Shown: positions 15,692-21,549 of the stretch, in pieces
How the letters are laid out: every line of letters begins with the position of its first letter
Numbering within the stretch: position 1 is the first letter of the stretch
Assembly: GCA_036732565.1 (NCBI GenBank)
Contig: DAINCF010000044.1
Location: 1 to 21,549 of the forward strand
From: JAIVJN01 sp036732565
GTDB lineage: Bacteria; Acidobacteriota; Vicinamibacteria; Vicinamibacterales; UBA2999
Direction of reading: 5' to 3'
Length of the DNA: 21,549 nt
Made by a program: the position numbers and the translations under genes
The notes under the pieces: generated by a model
What the model was told of the DNA's origin: nothing
The model's database searches: none
The model's input: only the letters and a program-made list of their open reading frames with translations

Positions 15692-16020
15692 GCCGAAAAG
15701 CTCTCTCCGCAGCCGCACGTGCTCTTGGCGTGCGGGTTGCGCAGTGTGAAGTTCGTCGCCATCAGGTTGTCCTCGTCGAAATCGAGCACGGTGCCGTCGA
15801 GCAGCTCGAGGCTCCGCGGATCGACGAACACCTGAACGCCGCTGGGTCCCTGAAACACCTGATCCGTCGCACGCGGTGAGGTATCGAAGCGAAACACGTA
15901 GCTGAAGCCCGAGCAGCCGCCGGCCTTGATGGCGATGCGCAGACCTCCACCTGCGGCGGCCTGTTGCTTCTGGAGTTGCCGCGCGATCACGCGCGCGGCG
16001 CTGTCAGTGATCTCGATCAT
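15688..16020 (-). CDS. A-type Fe-S carrier (SufA/IscA/HesB family)
   Basis: The predicted protein is 110 residues. The three ligand cysteines are in GGCSGFSYVF (Cys36) and CGCGESF (about 102 and 104), the complete A-type pattern. The short LMATNFTLRNPHAKSTCGCGESF C-terminus is standard. Such proteins receive clusters from the scaffold and hand them to apo-proteins. The start MIEITDSAARVI overlaps the end of the iscU-like gene by 17 nt, and its stop overlaps the sufB start. Confidence 0.94.
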   Translation of the reverse strand: MIEITDSAARVIARQLQKQQAAAGGGLRIAIKAGGCSGFSYVFRFDTSPRATDQVFQGPSGVQVFVDPRSLELLDGTVLDFDEDNLMATNFTLRNPHAKSTCGCGESFSA

Positions 16021-16381
16021 CCCAATCCTCGATCGCCGCCCGTGCTGCCTCGACGGCGATGTCTGCCACGTGCACGCGCTCGGCCGGCAGCGCCAACTGG
16101 TCCACGACCATGCCTGCTGCCATCCCCCGAGCGTCAGCTATCGTCATCCCCTGCAAGCGCTCCGCCACAAAGCTTGCGCTGGCAATCGCCGCGCTGCAGC
16201 CGAACGCCTTGAACCGGGCATCCACCACGCGATCGGCGTCCACCCGGATCTGCACACGAATCAACGTCCCGCTCTCCAGCGATCCCGCTTCGCCCGTGCC
16301 GACGTTCGCGTCCGTCGAGCTCAACGTTCCCGCGAATCGCGGCTCACGAATGCGCTCGAGGACCGCGCTGGAGTACTTCAT
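16004..16381 (-). CDS. IscU/NifU-N-like protein lacking two of three classical ligand cysteines
   Basis: The predicted protein is 125 residues. It aligns along its whole length with IscU: YSSAVLERIREPRFAGTL, then NVGTGEAGSLESGTLIRVQIRVD, ARFKAFGCSAAIASASFVAERLQG and LPAERVHVADIAVEAARAAI. In Escherichia IscU the ligands are Cys37, Asp39, Cys63, His105 and Cys106. Here the matching residues are Ser37, Thr39, Cys62, His104 and Val105, and Cys62 is the only cysteine in the protein. A classical [2Fe-2S] site cannot form in this way, although sulfur acceptance on one Cys remains possible. I start at ATG 16381, 4 nt past the iscS stop. Its position right after the desulfurase argues that it works with that enzyme. 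Confidence 0.85.
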   Translation of the reverse strand: MKYSSAVLERIREPRFAGTLSSTDANVGTGEAGSLESGTLIRVQIRVDADRVVDARFKAFGCSAAIASASFVAERLQGMTIADARGMAAGMVVDQLALPAERVHVADIAVEAARAAIEDWDDRDH

Positions 16382-16385
16382 CGCT

Positions 16386-17609
16386 TCAGGCCGACCTGGT
16401 CCGGCTAAAGCCGGACCCCACGTACGCACCAGACCCCACGGACGAGTTCGTATCGCGCAACCGCGCGACCAGCTCGCTCACGCGGTCGATCGCCACGTCC
16501 ACATCCTCGACCGTCGTCGACCGGCCGAGGCCGAATCGCAGTGAGGCCAGCGCAAGATCCACCGGACGTCCCAACGCCCTCAGCACGTGCGACGGTTGCG
16601 TCGACGTGCACGCCGCACCCGATGACACCGCGATGTCTTCCAGGCCGACCAGCAGCCGTTCGCCATCAACACCGGGAAAGCTGACGTTGAGGTTGCCCGG
16701 CAACCGCGCGCCTGCGAAGTCAGTGGGCGAAGGCGGGTCCAGCCTGCCGTTGACGATCGCGTCCGGCACGTTCCCCATCAGCCCTTGCAGCAGGCGATCG
16801 CGCAGCGCTCGCAGTCTTGGCGCTTCCTCGGCCATCTCCCGCATCGCCAGCTCCGCTGCCGCCCCCAAACCGACGATGCCAGGAATGTTCAACGTGCCCG
16901 AGCGCAGACCTCGTTCGTGTCCGCCACCGTCGAGGAGCGGCGTCAGCTCGACACGCGGCCGCTTGCGCACGTACAACGCGCCGACGCCCTTGGGGCCATA
17001 GAACTTGTGCGCCGTCAGCGAGACGAGGTCTGCGCCCGAGGTGTCCACATCGAACGGCACCTTGCCGATCGCCTGCACGGCGTCGGTGTGAAACACCGCA
17101 CCCTGCTCGTGCGCAACCGCGGCAATCGCCGGCAGCGGCTGCAGCACGCCGATTTCGTTGTTCGCGGCCATCACGCTGACGATCGCCGTGTCGGTCGTGA
17201 CCGCATCGCGCAGTCGGTCGAGATCCACGAGGCCGTCGCTTTCGACCGGCAACACCGTGACCGTGACGCCTTGCGCCGCCAGTCGCTTGCAGGGATCCAA
17301 CACGGATGCGTGCTCGGTGGCGACGGTCACAACGTGACGCCGACGGCTCGCCTGCAGCACGCCCTTCAGCGCCGTGTTGTTCGACTCCGTCGCGCCGCTC
17401 GTGAAGATCACCTCACGCGCCCGCGCACCAAGGGCGGCCGCGACCTGTTCGCGGGCTTTCTCGACCGCTTCGTTCGCTTCCCAGCCGTAACGATGGTGCT
17501 TGCTCGAGGCGTTCCCGTACTTCTCCGTGAAGTACGGCCACATCGCATCCGCCACGCGCCTGTCCACGGGCGTCGTTGCGTGATGATCGAGGTAGATCGG
17601 ACGAGTCAC
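16386..17609 (-). CDS. IscS/NifS-type (group I) cysteine desulfurase with repeat-derived insert and tail
   Basis: The predicted protein is 407 residues. It opens TRPIYLDHHATTPVDRRV, starting from GTG 17609, which overlaps the regulator stop as GTGA. PLP-binding Lys202 is in SLTAHKFYGPKGVGALY and Cys334 is in the mobile loop SSGAACTST, which marks group I. HERGLRSGTLN and RLPGNLNVSFPGV are also present. Residues about 290-301 (between VNGR and RLPGNLN) are an extra stretch not usual in the family, and the last 19 residues (389-407, with YVGSGFSRT) come from a palindromic repeat in place of the normal C-terminus, the region that contacts IscU in known complexes. The core enzyme should be active. 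Confidence 0.92.
   Translation of the reverse strand: MTRPIYLDHHATTPVDRRVADAMWPYFTEKYGNASSKHHRYGWEANEAVEKAREQVAAALGARAREVIFTSGATESNNTALKGVLQASRRRHVVTVATEHASVLDPCKRLAAQGVTVTVLPVESDGLVDLDRLRDAVTTDTAIVSVMAANNEIGVLQPLPAIAAVAHEQGAVFHTDAVQAIGKVPFDVDTSGADLVSLTAHKFYGPKGVGALYVRKRPRVELTPLLDGGGHERGLRSGTLNIPGIVGLGAAAELAMREMAEEAPRLRALRDRLLQGLMGNVPDAIVNGRLDPPSPTDFAGARLPGNLNVSFPGVDGERLLVGLEDIAVSSGAACTSTQPSHVLRALGRPVDLALASLRFGLGRSTTVEDVDVAIDRVSELVARLRDTNSSVGSGAYVGSGFSRTRSA
16398..16417. repeat. palindromic repeat encoding the IscS C-terminal tail
   Basis: GGTCCGGCT, AA, AGCCGGACC is a perfect 9-bp stem. It is followed by CCCACGTACG, the same ACGTAC tail as the repeats at 12039-12095. Translated on the minus strand it gives the VGSGFSRT part of the IscS tail. 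Confidence 0.7.
16707..16742. repeat. possible repeat-derived insert in the iscS-like gene
   Basis: These 36 nt encode residues 290-301, which break the conserved junction before RLPGNLN. On the minus strand they contain CCCGCCTTCGCC, a 12-nt block also found on the plus strand in the repeat-like linker at 19608-19643. Only this core is clearly shared, so this is a tentative call. Confidence 0.35.
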
Positions 17610-18088
17610 ACCGACCCTCCTCGATCGCTGATTTGCACGAACACCATCTTGCTGACGGGCTCGGGCGCCGGGCTGGCCTCGCCATCGGCCGCGAGCTCCG
17701 CGACGCTGACGGTATTCAGGGCGTCGAGGATCCGGCTCCGGATCTTCCAGAGCGGATCGCGCACGTTGCACTGCGAGTACTGATCGCACCGGTGGTCATC
17801 CGGGGAGCACGCCGTCACGGTCACGGGACCATCGACGGCCTGGATGACGTCAGCCACCGAAATGGCCTGCGGCGACCGCCCCAACCGATAGCCGCCGCGG
17901 GTGCCCTGAACCGAGACCAGCAGCCGCGAACGGACGAGCCTTTGCAGGACCTTCGCCAGCAGCTCGAGCGGAATCGCGTAGGCCTCGGCCATCTCCCGGG
18001 CGCTGGACGAGTTACCGGCATCCGGCCGTAAAGCCAGATGCTTCATGGCGATGAGGGCGTAGTCCGCCTTCTTCGAAAGCCTGAGCAT
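17606..18088 (-). CDS. Rrf2/IscR-family regulator of the Fe-S operon
   Basis: The predicted protein is 160 residues. A winged helix-turn-helix occupies about 1-70 (LSKKADYALIAMKHLAL, REMAEAYAIPLELLAKVLQRLVRSRLLVSVQGTRGGYRLGR, family positions 31-71), followed by the dimerisation helix. Three cysteines (94, 101, 107) have the spacing CX6CX5C. Escherichia IscR uses CX5CX5C plus His107; the residue three after the last Cys here is Arg110, so that histidine is absent and the cluster, if any, would have a different fourth ligand. As the first gene of the operon it very likely senses Fe-S status and represses its own promoter at 18229-18257. It could equally be a SufR- or RirA-like relative. Confidence 0.88.
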   Translation of the reverse strand: MLRLSKKADYALIAMKHLALRPDAGNSSSAREMAEAYAIPLELLAKVLQRLVRSRLLVSVQGTRGGYRLGRSPQAISVADVIQAVDGPVTVTACSPDDHRCDQYSQCNVRDPLWKIRSRILDALNTVSVAELAADGEASPAPEPVSKMVFVQISDRGGSV

Positions 18089-18100
18089 GGAGCAGATCTA

Positions 18101-18224
18101 GTGGAGCGTTTCAACAACATCGCTGCATCCACCGAGAACTCGGGGAGCAGTTTCCGGGCCGTTCCTACGGAACGGCCCGAATTGATTTCAACGGTACATC
18201 CCATTGAATGTCCGACCGTTGAAG
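18101..18224. repeat. dispersed hairpin repeat, copy B (5' leader of the Fe-S operon)
   Basis: It starts GTGGAGCGTTTCAAC; the hairpin CGGGCCGTTCC, loop TAC, GGAACGGCCCG (perfect 11-bp stem, 18155-18179) is followed by a second stem in which TTCAACGGT pairs exactly with ACCGTTGAA (18187-18195 and 18215-18223). Copy A in the ATPase gene shows the same order. The element fills nearly all of the predicted untranslated leader between promoter and iscR-like start. Confidence 0.75.
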
Positions 18225-18228
18225 TCTT

Positions 18229-18257
18229 ATTTTAGTCCGGGAACTCGGACCGTGCAA
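18229..18257 (-). promoter_or_regulatory. sigma70-type promoter of the Fe-S operon with possible Rrf2 operator
   Basis: On the minus strand there is TTGCAC, a 17-nt spacer and TAAAAT, close to consensus. The spacer contains the inverted repeat GTCCG...CGGAC, and GGACTAAAATAAGAC at the -10 box loosely resembles Rrf2/IscR-type half sites. Predicted transcription begins near 18221, giving a leader of about 130 nt that consists mostly of repeat copy B. Confidence 0.55.
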
Positions 18258-18275
18258 GTCGGATATGAATGATCA

Positions 18276-18438
18276 GTACCTGGGTGCCTGGGTGCCTAGG
18301 TGCCTAAGTGCCTCAGTGCCTGAGTGCGCAGTGCCTTGGTGCTCGGTGCACAGCCCGGCCACTCAGCGTCCCAGCACCAAGCACTCAGGCACCAAGTGCC
18401 AGCACCCAGGCACATAGGCACCCGGCACCCAGGCACTC
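18276..18438. repeat. inverted array of 8-bp GTGCCTNN units, long imperfect hairpin
   Basis: The left half (18276-18351) is a tandem run with consensus GTGCCTNN: GTACCTGG, GTGCCTGG, GTGCCTAG, GTGCCTAA, GTGCCTCA, GTGCCTGA, then shorter variants. After about 20 unrelated bases the right half (about 18371-18438) carries the reverse complement, units of the form NNAGGCAC. The two halves can fold into a stem of some 70 bp with bulges. It lies between the stop of the cysO-moeB fusion and the Fe-S operon promoter, both on the minus strand. Together with copy B and the promoter it accounts for the 355-nt stretch 18089-18443, which has no gene. Confidence 0.8.
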
Positions 18439-18443
18439 GCTTA

Positions 18444-19931
18444 TCAGTATTTCGGCTGGCTCGGATCCACCTGATCGATCCAGCCGAGGATGCCGCCGGT
18501 CAGGTTGCGGACGTTGTTGAAGCCCATGGTCCGCAGGAAGGCCGTGGCCTTCGCGCTTCGCGCGCCGGACTTGCACTGGCAGACGATCGTGGCGTTGCGA
18601 TCCAGCTCTTCGTAGCGCTGCGGCAGCTCACCCAGCGGGATCAGCACCGACCCCTCGATGCGGTTGATCTGATATTCCTGCGGCTCGCGGACGTCCACGA
18701 TCAAGATCGGCTGGCCCGCGTCCAATTCCTGCTTCAACGCCGTCGCCGTGACTTCGTCTGCCATCGTCGATGTCCCTGTCTCCGCGTGCGCGACCGGTTC
18801 GGGGCGCAGGCCGCAAAACTGCTCGTAGTCGATGAGCTCGGTCACGGTCGGATGGTCGCCGCAGACCGGGCACTCGGGATCCCTGCGCAGCTTGAGCTCG
18901 CGGAAGCGCATGCGCAGCGCATCGAAGATCAGGAAGCGGCCCACCAGCGTCTCGCCCGCGTGGAGCAACAGCTTGATGGTTTCCGTCGCTTGAATCGTGC
19001 CGATGATGCCGGGCAACACACCCAGCACACCACCCTCGGCGCAGCTCGGGACCAGGCCCGGCGGTGGCGGCTCCGGATACAGGCAGCGATAGCACGGACC
19101 GTTCTTCACGCCGAAGACCGAGGCCTGCCCTTCGAAGCGGAAGATGCTGCCGTAGGCGTTCGGCTTGCCGAGGATCACGCACGCGTCGTTGACGAGATAT
19201 CGCGTCGGGAAGTTGTCGGTGCCGTCAAGAATCACGTCGTACGGCTCGAACAGCTTCAACGCGTTCTCGGAGCTGAGCGCGGTCTCGTAGGTCTCGACGT
19301 GCACGTTCGGGTTGAGGTCGTGCAGACGATCCTTCGCCGAGTCGAGCTTCGATCGCCCGATGTCGTTGGTGCCGTGCAGCAACTGCCGCTGCAGATTGCT
19401 GGCGTCGACCACGTCGAAGTCGACGATGCCGAGGGTGCCCACGCCGGCGGCGGCGAGATACATCGCCGCGGGTGACCCGAGCCCCCCGGCGCCAATGCAC
19501 AACACCTTGCCAGCCTTGAGGGCTCGCTGCCCGTCCATGCCGACCTCGGGCAGGATCAGATGGCGGCTGTAGCGCTTGATCTCGTCGGTCGTCAGCGCTG
19601 GCAGCGTCGGCGCCCCGCCTTCGCCAAGGCTGCGCCGGGCAGGTTCGGTCGCCGTCGAGCCACCGGCGACGGACGGCACGATGCTCACCGTGTCACCCGC
19701 CTTCAGCGGCGTTTGATCCTTCTGCAGGTACCGGATGTCCTCGTCGTTGACGTAGACGTTGACGAAGCTGCGCAGCCGTCCTTCGGGCGTGTACAGGTGC
19801 TGGCGCAGTCCGCCGAATTTCGTGGTGAGTCCGTTCAGCAGCTCGCCAACCGTGGCGCCTTCGAGCTCGACGGCGTCGAGCTTGTCGGTGAAGGGACGCA
19901 GGGGGGTTGGAATGTTGACTCTAATCGGCAT
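18444..19931 (-). CDS. CysO/MoaD-like ubiquitin-fold domain fused to MoeB/ThiF E1-like adenylyltransferase and rhodanese
   Basis: The predicted protein is 495 residues, starting ATG 19931 (the longer frame upstream is not conserved). Residues 1-91 are a beta-grasp sulfur carrier: MPIRVNIPTPLRPFTDK, FVNVYVNDEDIRYL, and the terminal SIVPSVAGG with Gly90-Gly91 at the normal end of a CysO/MoaD protein. A linker of about 20 residues (92-112) follows. Residues 114-375 are the E1-like domain: IGAGGLGSP (nucleotide loop), NLQRQ, DGTDNFPTRYLVND, zinc pairs CYRC (280, 283) and CPVC (354, 357), and the catalytic-loop Cys297 in SCAEGGVLG. Residues 395-490 are a rhodanese with active Cys453 in CKSGARS. 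The protein should adenylate a Gly-Gly terminus and load sulfur on it as thiocarboxylate. In this fusion the Gly-Gly is internal, so a cut is needed unless a separate carrier is used. The fused architecture is seen directly; the role in cysteine synthesis comes from the neighbours. Confidence 0.9.
   Translation of the reverse strand: MPIRVNIPTPLRPFTDKLDAVELEGATVGELLNGLTTKFGGLRQHLYTPEGRLRSFVNVYVNDEDIRYLQKDQTPLKAGDTVSIVPSVAGGSTATEPARRSLGEGGAPTLPALTTDEIKRYSRHLILPEVGMDGQRALKAGKVLCIGAGGLGSPAAMYLAAAGVGTLGIVDFDVVDASNLQRQLLHGTNDIGRSKLDSAKDRLHDLNPNVHVETYETALSSENALKLFEPYDVILDGTDNFPTRYLVNDACVILGKPNAYGSIFRFEGQASVFGVKNGPCYRCLYPEPPPPGLVPSCAEGGVLGVLPGIIGTIQATETIKLLLHAGETLVGRFLIFDALRMRFRELKLRRDPECPVCGDHPTVTELIDYEQFCGLRPEPVAHAETGTSTMADEVTATALKQELDAGQPILIVDVREPQEYQINRIEGSVLIPLGELPQRYEELDRNATIVCQCKSGARSAKATAFLRTMGFNNVRNLTGGILGWIDQVDPSQPKY
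19608..19643. repeat. repeat-like DNA forming the linker of the CysO-MoeB fusion
   Basis: These 36 nt encode PARRSLGEGGAP (residues 97-108), between the carrier's Gly-Gly and the E1-like domain. On the plus strand they contain CCCGCCTTCGCC and a small hairpin GCCTT-CGCC-AAGGC (19617-19630). The 12-nt core recurs at 16726-16737 in iscS. The composition is unlike the conserved domains on either side. Confidence 0.45.
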
Positions 19932-19971
19932 GGTGTGTGCTCGCTCTGTGTTCCTTGGCGCGCGCCGCGCG

Positions 19972-20430
19972 CTAACCGTTATGCGGCTCCACGACGCGAA
20001 CAGAACCTTCGCTGGACGACGCATAACGGTGGACGGCTTCTTCGTCGAACGACGAGCGGTCATCCCTCAACCGCCACGACTGCAGCTCCTTCGGCTCGCC
20101 TTCGCGCACCGAGATGATGACGTACGAGAAGAACGGCCAGGCGTGATCGAGATCGTATTGCGACGGACGAGACGGATGATCGGGATGTGAATGATAGAAG
20201 CCGAGGAGATCGAGGCCGAGCTCGGAGGCTTTGGCTTCGGCCAGGCGATAGTCGGCGGGCCGGACGAGAAATCTGCGCCGCGGCCCCTCTTCAGTGGTGT
20301 TGGCGAGCGGAACCGCGGTCGTCACGGACCCGTCGCGGCCGATGAGCGCGCCGCAGCATTCGTGCGGATACGTCTCGCGTCCATGCGCCTGAATCGCCTC
20401 GACCACGCCATCTCCAACGACCAACGCCAT
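19972..20430 (-). CDS. JAMM/MPN+ metalloprotease (Mec-like)
   Basis: The predicted protein is 152 residues. The JAMM zinc motif is complete: the catalytic Glu in YPHECCGALIG and HSHPDHPSRPSQYD, which fits H-x-H-x7-S-x2-D exactly. In Mycobacterium tuberculosis the homologue Mec frees cysteine from CysO-cysteine. In bacterial operons with ubiquitin-like carriers these enzymes cut after the Gly-Gly. Here the protein could both release cysteine from the carrier and cut the carrier from the MoeB part of the fusion encoded just downstream. ATG 20430 overlaps the cysteine synthase stop (TGATG); GTG 20433 is an alternative start one codon earlier. No signal peptide, so it is cytosolic. Confidence 0.92.
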   Translation of the reverse strand: MALVVGDGVVEAIQAHGRETYPHECCGALIGRDGSVTTAVPLANTTEEGPRRRFLVRPADYRLAEAKASELGLDLLGFYHSHPDHPSRPSQYDLDHAWPFFSYVIISVREGEPKELQSWRLRDDRSSFDEEAVHRYASSSEGSVRVVEPHNG

Positions 20431-21413
20431 CACCGGACTCCGTTCATTTGATGCCCAGCGGCAGCGTCACGGCTCGCCGCGTCGCCTTCGTCCCAGAAAT
20501 GCTCGGACAGATAGCGCTCGCCGCCGTCGCAGAAGATGACGACGAACGTGCCGGCGCCGGCTTCGCGCGCCAGCTGAAGCGCGCCCACGAGATTCGCGCC
20601 ACTGGAGATGCCGACGAGCAGCCCCTCCTCGGCGGCCAGCCGTCGCGTCATCGCGTAGGCGTCTTCCGTGCCCACGCGGATGTCCAGGTCGGCCAGCCGC
20701 GGATCGTAGATGCCCGGCACGATCGCCGAGTCCATATGCTTGAGGCCTTCCAGCCCATGCAGCGGAGAATCCGGCTGTACCGAGGCCAAGACGATGTCGG
20801 TGCGGTATTCGCGGAAGCAGCGACCGATGCCGACGAATGTCCCGCTCGTGCCGAGGCCGGCGACGAAGTGCGTCACCGTGCCTGACGTCTGCTCGATGAT
20901 CTCCGGCCCCGTGGTCTCGTAGTGCGCACGCCAGTTGAACTCGTTGTTGTACTGGTCGGGATAGAAGTATTTGTCGGACTCGCGGGCATAAATCTCCCGC
21001 ACGCGGCGAATGGCGCCATCCGAGCTCTCCATCGGATCGGTGAAGATCAGCTCGGCGCCGTAGGCGCGCAGGATGCGCTTCCGCTCGGGCGTGACGTTCT
21101 CGGGCACACACAGCGTGACACCGTAGCCGAGCGATGCGCCGATCATCGCGTAGGCGATGCCGGTGTTGCCCGAGGTGGCATCGAGGATCCGCTTCCCGGG
21201 ACTCAGCGCGCCCGTGCGAAGACCCTCCTGAATCATCCGCCACGCCGGCCGATCCTTGACCGAGCCGCCGGGATTCTGCCACTCGGCTTTGGCGTACAGC
21301 GTGACACCCGGCACGTCGCGCTCGATTTTCGGCAGGCGAATGAGCGGCGTACGGCCGATGACCGTCACGACCCTGCCCGCATCCGACTGCAGGCGGCTTG
21401 AGGACGTCGTCAT
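20430..21413 (-). CDS. CysM/CysK-family PLP-dependent cysteine synthase, probably carrier-protein dependent
   Basis: The predicted protein is 327 residues. PLP-binding Lys53 is in NPGGSVKDRPAWRM, the substrate loop is TSGNTGIAYAM (80-90) and the phosphate-binding loop is GLGTSGT (187-193). It aligns well with mycobacterial CysM, which uses O-phosphoserine and CysO-thiocarboxylate. CysM's Arg220, important for O-phosphoserine, corresponds here to Lys225 in GLKHMDSAIVPGIYD, a conservative swap. The adjacent JAMM and CysO-like genes strongly support carrier-dependent sulfur transfer, but O-acetylserine or free sulfide use cannot be ruled out. The start ATG 21413 is the only good choice. It is the first gene of a three-gene operon. 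Confidence 0.88.
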   Translation of the reverse strand: MTTSSSRLQSDAGRVVTVIGRTPLIRLPKIERDVPGVTLYAKAEWQNPGGSVKDRPAWRMIQEGLRTGALSPGKRILDATSGNTGIAYAMIGASLGYGVTLCVPENVTPERKRILRAYGAELIFTDPMESSDGAIRRVREIYARESDKYFYPDQYNNEFNWRAHYETTGPEIIEQTSGTVTHFVAGLGTSGTFVGIGRCFREYRTDIVLASVQPDSPLHGLEGLKHMDSAIVPGIYDPRLADLDIRVGTEDAYAMTRRLAAEEGLLVGISSGANLVGALQLAREAGAGTFVVIFCDGGERYLSEHFWDEGDAASRDAAAGHQMNGVR

Positions 21414-21450
21414 GTCCGACTCAAGGGGTCAGTTTACTGCACACGCGGAC

Positions 21451-21516
21451 GCAGGGGCGGCTCACTGCTCGCGTAGGGGCGGCTCACCGCTCGCGTAGGG
21501 GCGGCTCGCGAGCCCT
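21451..21516. repeat. three 22-bp tandem units of the GTAGGGGCGG repeat class
   Basis: The units run 21451-21472, 21473-21494 and 21495-21516, each beginning G(C/T)AGGGGCGGCTC. The third ends in the palindromic form GGGCTCGCGAGCC seen at 9886-9907. They lie about 40 nt upstream of the cysteine synthase start. I see no gene in 21414-21549. Confidence 0.7.
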
Positions 21517-21549
21517 GGACCAGCTGGGGACGACGTCGTCGCGAGGGTC

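Noticed and set aside
14435..15835. 466-codon plus-strand open frame opposite sufB
   Set aside because: Antisense to the most conserved gene in the window; no motif of its own.
18276..18438. CRISPR array
   Set aside because: The period is 8 bp with no spacers of uniform length, one half is inverted relative to the other, and no cas genes are nearby.

Overview
The window is GC-rich bacterial chromosome packed with genes in short, tightly overlapping operons (ATGA and GTGA junctions). The gene set is: menaquinone biosynthesis by the futalosine route (MqnD), a B12-type ABC importer, a full SUF operon with ISC-like members and SufT, and a ubiquitin-like-protein cysteine pathway. Together with many short palindromic repeats, this suggests an uncultured Acidobacteriota, possibly Vicinamibacteria. 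That placement is an inference from gene style, not a phylogenetic result. There is no rRNA, tRNA, CRISPR array, transposase or phage gene.

Layout. Bases 1-502 (minus) hold a YjbQ/UPF0047 gene cut by the window edge. Bases 760-4584 (plus) are a cobalamin/Fe-siderophore-type ABC importer: ATPase, FecCD permease, exported binding protein, and a second binding-protein homologue without a signal peptide. Convergent to it is mqnD (4604-5428, minus). Bases 5579-9274 (plus) encode a membrane-anchored degenerate HtrA-like protein with a PDZ domain, followed by two CPA-type cation/proton antiporter homologues. Convergent to these is a small secreted protein of unknown function (9337-9855, minus). Bases 9912-18088 (minus) are one ten-gene Fe-S assembly operon, in transcription order iscR-like, iscS-like, iscU-like, sufA-like, sufB, sufC, sufD, sufS, sufU, sufT. 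Bases 18444-21413 (minus) are a separate three-gene operon: a CysM-like cysteine synthase, a JAMM/MPN+ metalloprotease, and one polypeptide fusing a CysO/MoaD-type ubiquitin-like domain, a MoeB/ThiF E1-like domain and a rhodanese.

How the genes work together. The cysteine operon looks like the Mycobacterium CysM-Mec-CysO-MoeZ system, but here the sulfur carrier is fused in front of its activating enzyme, so its Gly-Gly end is internal and would need a cut. The neighbouring JAMM protease is the obvious candidate. Cysteine made there would feed the two cysteine desulfurases of the next operon. The Fe-S operon has two desulfurases (IscS-like and SufS) and two U-type proteins. SufU keeps its zinc ligands, whereas the IscU-like protein keeps only one of the three classical cysteines.

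The most unusual theme is the repeats. At least five kinds of short palindromic or periodic repeat are scattered here, and several have become part of proteins: a 37-residue in-frame insert in the ABC ATPase, the N-terminus of the binding protein, an insert and the C-terminal tail of IscS, and the linker of the CysO-MoeB fusion. Others supply the stop codons of convergent gene pairs. A roughly 165-bp inverted array of 8-bp units separates the cysteine and Fe-S operons.
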